9,591 nucleotides of DNA from an uncultured Anaerocolumna sp. (GTDB lineage: Bacteria > Bacillota > Clostridia > Lachnospirales > Lachnospiraceae). The notes beneath the pieces were generated by a model. The model ran no database searches, was not told where the DNA came from, and saw nothing but the letters and a program-made list of their open reading frames with translations. The position numbers and the translations under genes were made by a program. Every line of letters begins with the position of its first letter. Within the stretch, counting starts at the first letter, position 1. Positions 5,029 through 9,591 of this stretch are shown here, in pieces. The stretch lies in assembly GCA_937901695.1 (NCBI GenBank), contig CALDJN010000295.1, positions 1 through 9,591 of the forward strand. The letters are read 5' to 3'.

Positions 5029-5108
5029 AAGGTCCTCCTTGGATTTTTTATTATTTTAACCGACTTTCGATTTAAAAAACAGGAAGATACTTCATAATAA
5101 CCTAATTG

Positions 5109-5146
5109 AAAAAATCTAATCACTCAATGCAGTGGATGATAAGATT
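5109..5146 (-). terminator. Terminator downstream of the M3 peptidase gene
   Basis: On the minus strand AATCT (5146-5142) pairs with AGATT (5117-5113). Inner pairs ATCA/TGAT or CACT/AGTG extend the stem with a small bulge, and the stem runs directly into TTTTTT (5114-5109). It lies about 15 bases after the peptidase stop codon and separates that gene from the spore protein gene. Confidence 0.6.
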
Positions 5147-5161
5147 AATCGTCCAAAATTT

Positions 5162-6868
5162 TTAATTCATTTTCTCAATATCTTTCAAAAGAATATCCTT
5201 AGCAGTAGATATTGCCCTTGCTACACTTCCTTCTTCAAATGGAACAGATAGATTAGCAACCTTTAAAAGTTCCAGATAACTCTTACTGGAACCTGCTTTA
5301 CATAGGTTTAGATAATCCTTCCAAGCCTCCTTTGGGTTTTCCATATAGCGTTTTTTAAATTCCATAGCACCCATAGTGGTAAGGGTATAATTAATATAAT
5401 AGAATGGATATAGGAATATATGAAGCTTGTGATACCAGTAACCACCGCGCTCCATGAATTCGCCATCCTCGTATTTGCGCCATGGCATATATTTCTTCTC
5501 TAATTTATGCCATTCCATAGTACGTTCTTTTGGTGTTAATTCAGGATGCTCATACACAATATGCTGGAATTCATCAACGGCAACACCAAATGGTACGAAG
5601 GTCATTGCTTCCTGCAAATGAGCAAATCGGAATTTATCAGCATCTTTTCCAAAAAACTGTTCTGCATAAGGATATGAGAATTGTTCCATAGACATAGAAT
5701 GAATCTCTGCAATATCTGTTCCGCCCATGTAATATAGGGAAGTTTTCTGATTTCGCATGGATTCATATCCTGCAAATGCATGACCTAGTTCATGTGTTAA
5801 CACCTGCATATCAAAGATAGTATGGTTAAAGCATGAAAATACAAACGGTGCTTTATAGGTAGCTAAAGCCGTCATATATCCTGTAGATGCTTTATTAGGT
5901 TTATTTTTAAGATCCATTAACTCATGATCAATCATAAAATCAATGAATTCACCAGTTTCCGGACTTAAATCATGATACATTTTCTGTGCTTCTTTTACCA
6001 GATAGTCATCATCTCCTATTGGCTGTGCATTACCATCTGGATATATAAACTTTTCATCGAATACTTTTATTTTATCTACACCAATTCGTTTTGCTTGAGC
6101 TTCATATAGTTTTTCACATAGAGGAACAATTTCTTTTCGAACTTGTTCACGGAAAGCAGCTACTTCTTTTACACCATAGTCGCTACGTTGCTGTTGTATA
6201 TAGCCTAGTGGAATAAAATTTTCATATCCTAATGCTTTGCCCATTTCATTTCTAATCTTAACAAGTTCGGCAAAGATTTCTTCCATCTTTTCTTCGTTGC
6301 TGTGATAAAAGTCAGAATATGCTTTAAATGCTGCTTTTCTCACACTTCTATCTGGATTTTCAAAGTATTTTTGAACACCATATAGATTTAAGGTCTGGTC
6401 ATCAAATGGAATCTGTGCAGTAGCCATTAATTTCTGATATCTTTGTTTTAATTTAGCTTCTTGCTGCAGGTATGGTATTAATTCTTCCTTGAATTGATCC
6501 ACTTGGCGTCTTATACTAATTAAATATTCTTTACCGTATTCTTCTGTTATTTCTTTCGTAAAATTACATTTTAATAATGCTTTAAAGAATTCAGTAGAAC
6601 TTGCAGCAGCTTCTGCACCTTTTTCATCATTATATTCTACTTCTTTTTCATAAAAATCATCTGTAGTATTTAGTGTATTACGGATATATGCTATGGTAGT
6701 CATGTCAGTTACGGAGACTGAAAGTTCATCTGCTTGCTTTAGTATAGTTTGAATTTCCTCATAGTTTTTAGCGTTTTTAACTTGCTCTGTCAATATCTGA
6801 AAGTCTGCTTTATACTGCTCAAAGTCTGGACGCACGTATTCAATCGTAGAAAATTTAAAGTTGTTCAT
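5162..6868 (-). CDS. M3 family oligoendopeptidase (zinc metallopeptidase)
   Basis: This 568-residue cytosolic enzyme hydrolyses short peptides, probably in intracellular peptide turnover. The zinc site is THELGHAFAG: H359 and H363 bind zinc and E360 is the catalytic base. E388 (DIAEIHSMSME), 25 residues after H363, fits the third ligand of the M3 family. The conserved C-terminal WYHKLHIFLYPFYYINYTL segment (478-496) carries the Tyr/His residues that line the substrate channel in this family. The length and sequence fit the M3 group related to, but distinct from, oligoendopeptidase F, so I give no symbol. There is no signal peptide. The start is supported by AAAGGAGA (6875-6882), six bases from the ATG. 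It has its own promoter and a terminator after it, so it appears monocistronic. Confidence 0.92.
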   Translation of the reverse strand: MNNFKFSTIEYVRPDFEQYKADFQILTEQVKNAKNYEEIQTILKQADELSVSVTDMTTIAYIRNTLNTTDDFYEKEVEYNDEKGAEAAASSTEFFKALLKCNFTKEITEEYGKEYLISIRRQVDQFKEELIPYLQQEAKLKQRYQKLMATAQIPFDDQTLNLYGVQKYFENPDRSVRKAAFKAYSDFYHSNEEKMEEIFAELVKIRNEMGKALGYENFIPLGYIQQQRSDYGVKEVAAFREQVRKEIVPLCEKLYEAQAKRIGVDKIKVFDEKFIYPDGNAQPIGDDDYLVKEAQKMYHDLSPETGEFIDFMIDHELMDLKNKPNKASTGYMTALATYKAPFVFSCFNHTIFDMQVLTHELGHAFAGYESMRNQKTSLYYMGGTDIAEIHSMSMEQFSYPYAEQFFGKDADKFRFAHLQEAMTFVPFGVAVDEFQHIVYEHPELTPKERTMEWHKLEKKYMPWRKYEDGEFMERGGYWYHKLHIFLYPFYYINYTLTTMGAMEFKKRYMENPKEAWKDYLNLCKAGSSKSYLELLKVANLSVPFEEGSVARAISTAKDILLKDIEKMN

Positions 6869-6924
6869 AATTACTCTCCTTTTTGATTTTTTCTAAGCAT
6901 GTAATATTTGCCATTATTAATGCT

Positions 6925-6953
6925 ATTTTATCAGTAATAAAGGCATATAACAA
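6925..6953 (-). promoter_or_regulatory. Promoter of the M3 peptidase gene
   Basis: On the minus strand TTGTTA (6953-6948) and TAAAAT (6930-6925) are 17 bases apart, and TGA directly before the -10 gives an extended -10 element. The leader would be about 50 bases and includes the ribosome binding site at 6875-6882. Confidence 0.65.
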
Positions 6954-7034
6954 GCTCTTTTAAATAATATTTTTTTCAGTACAACCCGGATCAACCTGAC
7001 ATTTCGACACACTTTACATTAGCCTATTGACAAA

Positions 7035-9389
7035 TTATTCAGAACGTAATGCTTCTACGGCATCCTTTTTAGATGCCATCTTAGCTGGTATATGCCCACC
7101 CAATACTGTTATAACGGTACTTATAATAACTAACAATACAGCATGATTTAGCTGCAGATGAGATGCATTAGTAAGCCCAGACATATTTTTTATAAGAGCA
7201 TTAATAGGGAAAGTAAGCATCCATGCAATAGTTACTCCAAGAACTCCAGAGAAGACCCCAAGTATAATTGTTTCTGCGTCAAATACTCTTGTAATATCTT
7301 TCTTTCTTGCACCAAGTGCTTTAAGGATACCAATCTCTTTTGTCCTTTCTAATACGCTGGTATAGGTTATAATACTTATCATAATCATACTAACTACCAG
7401 GGATATGGCTGCAAATGCGATAAGAACTACAGTTATTCCATCCATAATACCTTTGGTCATTCCTGAAATGGTTCCGGCAAGATCTGTATAGGTAATGGAT
7501 TCCGCTTCTGTCTTACCTATATTGTAATCTTTTAGAAATTGAATTACTTGATTTTTTGCTTCAAAATTTTTCGGATACATCATAATCATATAAGGGGATG
7601 AATCTCCACCAAGATAAGAAAGTATTAATGATTTAGTATCTTCATCTAATTCTTCACCGGTCATTACATTATTACTTGATTTTTTTTGCGCTTTAACAAT
7701 ATCAGAATCTATAGAATCATCAATAATCCTCTGAGATAGTTTATCACTGTAAGCAATGCCGGGGGCTAACAAAGACATGCTGCTAGCTTCTTTAGCCCGT
7801 ATCACTCCGGATATTCTTATAGTAAACCCATCTTTAGATTGATACATGGCTTCATAATCTTTAGAAGGTACATAATATCCAAAATCTGTGGCTGCATAGT
7901 AATCATTGTTACTTACAACTTTAAATTCTGTTCCTACCACTTGGTCAAATGCAATCGTATCATTATTTTTAACATCATAGCCTAATTGTTCTAAAGTAGC
8001 TTTTTCGATTTGATTCTTAGAATCTACAATTAAGACAACGTCTGTTTCACTACTTGGATATTCTCCAGCTAATAAATCATAATTATCCTTTAGATAATTG
8101 TCATTTTCAGAAATGGAATCTGGATAAGAAGATATGCCCATATTACTTGTGGAAGTCATTGTATTCATAGACTGCACATTGGACTGAGGATTGGGATTAA
8201 ATGTTATAGGTATGAAACCTTCTTCCGTTTTTCTTACCAAATTCATATTCACAATCCTTGTATATCCAATACTTCCAACAATATCAGGAGAAACACCCTC
8301 TATATAATTCATAAATGTATCGGAGAAATCATTTTTATGTTTTATGATTGCATTACGGGAATCGATAATTACTATATTATCAGTGACTGTAGATTCATGC
8401 TTCCCGGTTATTTTGTCTTTGAATTGGGACTGCATTTTTTTCATTTCTTCTGCATTTACTTCCTGGGTTTGTTTTGAAATAATAATAGGGAATTCAGCCA
8501 TGGCATCAGACTGATATTTATCAATTTCAGATTGGAAACCGGTTGATAAGCTTAGAATCACTGCTATACCTATAATTCCTATACTGGAGGCAAATGCAGT
8601 TAAGAAAGTTCTTCCTTTTTTCGTCCTTAAATTATTAAAGGAGAGCTTTAAGGCAGTAAATATGCTCATGCTGGTCTTTTTTAAATGAAAACTAACTTCC
8701 TTATTACTTTTTTCATATGGATTGGTATCACTGATAATTTTGCCATCTGAAAATCGTATAATCCGGTCTGCATATTTTTCTGCAAGCTCCGGATTATGAG
8801 TTACCATAATAACCAGTCGCTCTTTTGCAACTTCTTTGATTAAATCCATTATTTGAACGCTGGTTGTACTATCCAGTGCTCCGGTAGGCTCGTCACACAA
8901 AAGTATCTCCGGATCATTTGCTAAGGCTCTTGCAATGGCAACTCTCTGCATTTGTCCACCGGATAATTGATTGGGTTTCTTGTGAAGATGCTCTTTTAAA
9001 CCAACTTGTTCTAAAACTTCAAGGGCCTTTTTATGTTTTTCCTCCCTTGATACTCCACTTAGAGTCATACCCAGTTCTACATTTGCAACAATACTTAAAT
9101 GAGAAATTAAATTATAACTTTGGAATACAAAACCAATAGAATTATTACGGTAGGCATCCCATTCTTTATCCCTAAATGATTTTGTACTTTTTCCTTTAAT
9201 TATTAAATCACCTGAATCATAATGGTCGAGGCCACCAATTATATTAAGACAAGTGGTTTTACCGGAACCGCTTGTCCCAAGAATAGCAACAAATTCTTTT
9301 TCACGAAAGGCTACACTAATCCCGTCTAATGCCTTTGTTTCTATATCACCCACATGGTACGTTTTCTTTACGTTCATTAATTCCAACAT
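7035..9389 (-). CDS. Fused ABC transporter ATPase-permease, MacB/FtsX type
   Basis: This 784-residue protein fuses both halves of a MacB-like (type VII) ABC transporter. ATPase, residues 1-225: Walker A GTSGSGKT (38-45), Q-loop Q90, signature LSGGQ (142-146), Walker B ILLCDE (162-167, catalytic E167), switch H198. Permease: TM1 about 262-284, a large extracytoplasmic domain about 285-648, TM2 652-675, TM3 706-729, TM4 749-765, with the FtsX-type coupling motif ERTKEIGILKALGARKKDI (681-699). Such proteins use ATP-driven motion to move lipoproteins, peptides or antibiotics outside the membrane rather than transport through it. The external domain is larger than in MacB and holds a Ser/Asn/Met-rich stretch (about 401-421). 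Start: GGAGG at 9400-9404, ten bases from the ATG. All ATPase motifs are intact. No accessory protein or regulator is visible, so the substrate is unknown. Confidence 0.93.
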   Translation of the reverse strand: MLELMNVKKTYHVGDIETKALDGISVAFREKEFVAILGTSGSGKTTCLNIIGGLDHYDSGDLIIKGKSTKSFRDKEWDAYRNNSIGFVFQSYNLISHLSIVANVELGMTLSGVSREEKHKKALEVLEQVGLKEHLHKKPNQLSGGQMQRVAIARALANDPEILLCDEPTGALDSTTSVQIMDLIKEVAKERLVIMVTHNPELAEKYADRIIRFSDGKIISDTNPYEKSNKEVSFHLKKTSMSIFTALKLSFNNLRTKKGRTFLTAFASSIGIIGIAVILSLSTGFQSEIDKYQSDAMAEFPIIISKQTQEVNAEEMKKMQSQFKDKITGKHESTVTDNIVIIDSRNAIIKHKNDFSDTFMNYIEGVSPDIVGSIGYTRIVNMNLVRKTEEGFIPITFNPNPQSNVQSMNTMTSTSNMGISSYPDSISENDNYLKDNYDLLAGEYPSSETDVVLIVDSKNQIEKATLEQLGYDVKNNDTIAFDQVVGTEFKVVSNNDYYAATDFGYYVPSKDYEAMYQSKDGFTIRISGVIRAKEASSMSLLAPGIAYSDKLSQRIIDDSIDSDIVKAQKKSSNNVMTGEELDEDTKSLILSYLGGDSSPYMIMMYPKNFEAKNQVIQFLKDYNIGKTEAESITYTDLAGTISGMTKGIMDGITVVLIAFAAISLVVSMIMISIITYTSVLERTKEIGILKALGARKKDITRVFDAETIILGVFSGVLGVTIAWMLTFPINALIKNMSGLTNASHLQLNHAVLLVIISTVITVLGGHIPAKMASKKDAVEALRSE

Positions 9390-9404
9390 TGTGCTTGGCC
9401 CTCC

Positions 9405-9591
9405 AGTATTTTAACTTTCTTAATAAGGAAGAATATATCAGTTCCTTTATGTATTAATAGTGTTTTAAAATCGATATTATTTAGAAGTAGATATTTCGTT
9501 AACTCTTATCAGTTCATATTCTTCGCGAATTCAACTTTGTTGAATTTTTGCTCAGAATTATAATGCTAAATAGCACCATAATGGATGAAAG
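9405..9591 (-). promoter_or_regulatory. Upstream region of the ABC transporter gene with an operator-like palindrome
   Basis: AATTCAACTTTGTTGAATT (9528-9546) has perfect 8-bp arms around three bases and could bind a dimeric regulator; its plus-strand T-run (9545-9549) could also make it a weak terminator for a gene outside the window. A weak promoter candidate is TTAACG, 17 bases, TAATAT on the minus strand, with four of six matches in each hexamer. ATCAGTTC occurs twice (9437-9444 and 9508-9515), and GAAGAATAT has an inverted copy about 90 bases away. No coding region is apparent up to the window end. Confidence 0.35.

Noticed and set aside
6955..7034. Intrinsic terminator after the ABC transporter gene
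   Set aside because: Only a four-base TCAG/CTGA pairing precedes the T-run, too weak to call.
8918..9139. Plus-strand frame antisense to the ATPase domain
   Set aside because: It mirrors the conserved ABC signature region on the opposite strand and has no start signals.

Overview
The window is A+T-rich, with strong AGGAGG-type ribosome binding sites, sigma-A-like promoters and a small acid-soluble spore protein gene that is easy to miss at 4855-5028. Together with a three-repeat CWB2 protein, an M3 oligopeptidase and a MacB-like ABC transporter, this points to a low-GC, spore-forming anaerobic Clostridia member, probably near Lachnospiraceae. The lineage is inferred, not shown.

Layout. (1) 1-1219, plus strand: a perfect 17-bp tandem array at the left edge, the 3' end of an unrecognised reading frame, and a CWB2 protein with no signal peptide. 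(2) 1372-2850: a GyrI-like effector-binding protein (minus) and a DUF2089 gene plus a small three-helix membrane protein (plus). They diverge from an intergenic region carrying a perfect 14-bp palindrome. (3) 2875-4842: an accessory, defence-type segment. It holds a complete type IV AbiE pair (abiEi antitoxin, abiEii toxin, minus strand) between two apparent gene remnants. The one upstream of abiE reads as the C-terminus of an AbiH-like abortive-infection protein. Beyond it lies a 140-bp stretch of nested inverted repeats and a 12-bp periodic direct repeat. (4) 4855-9389, minus strand: chromosomal-type genes, namely the spore protein, an M3 metallopeptidase with its own promoter, and a fused ATPase/permease ABC transporter.

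How the genes relate. abiEi and abiEii form a translationally coupled operon (TAATG junction). A candidate inverted-repeat operator lies on the promoter -35, which suits AbiEi autoregulation. DUF2089 and the membrane protein abut (TAGATG) and are probably one transcription unit. The peptidase, spore protein and transporter share a strand but look independently expressed.

Nothing here is clearly a new multi-gene system. The most unusual parts are the repeat/hairpin block at 4705-4842 joined to the AbiH-like remnant, and the 17-bp array at the edge. All family assignments come from reading motifs, not from database searches.
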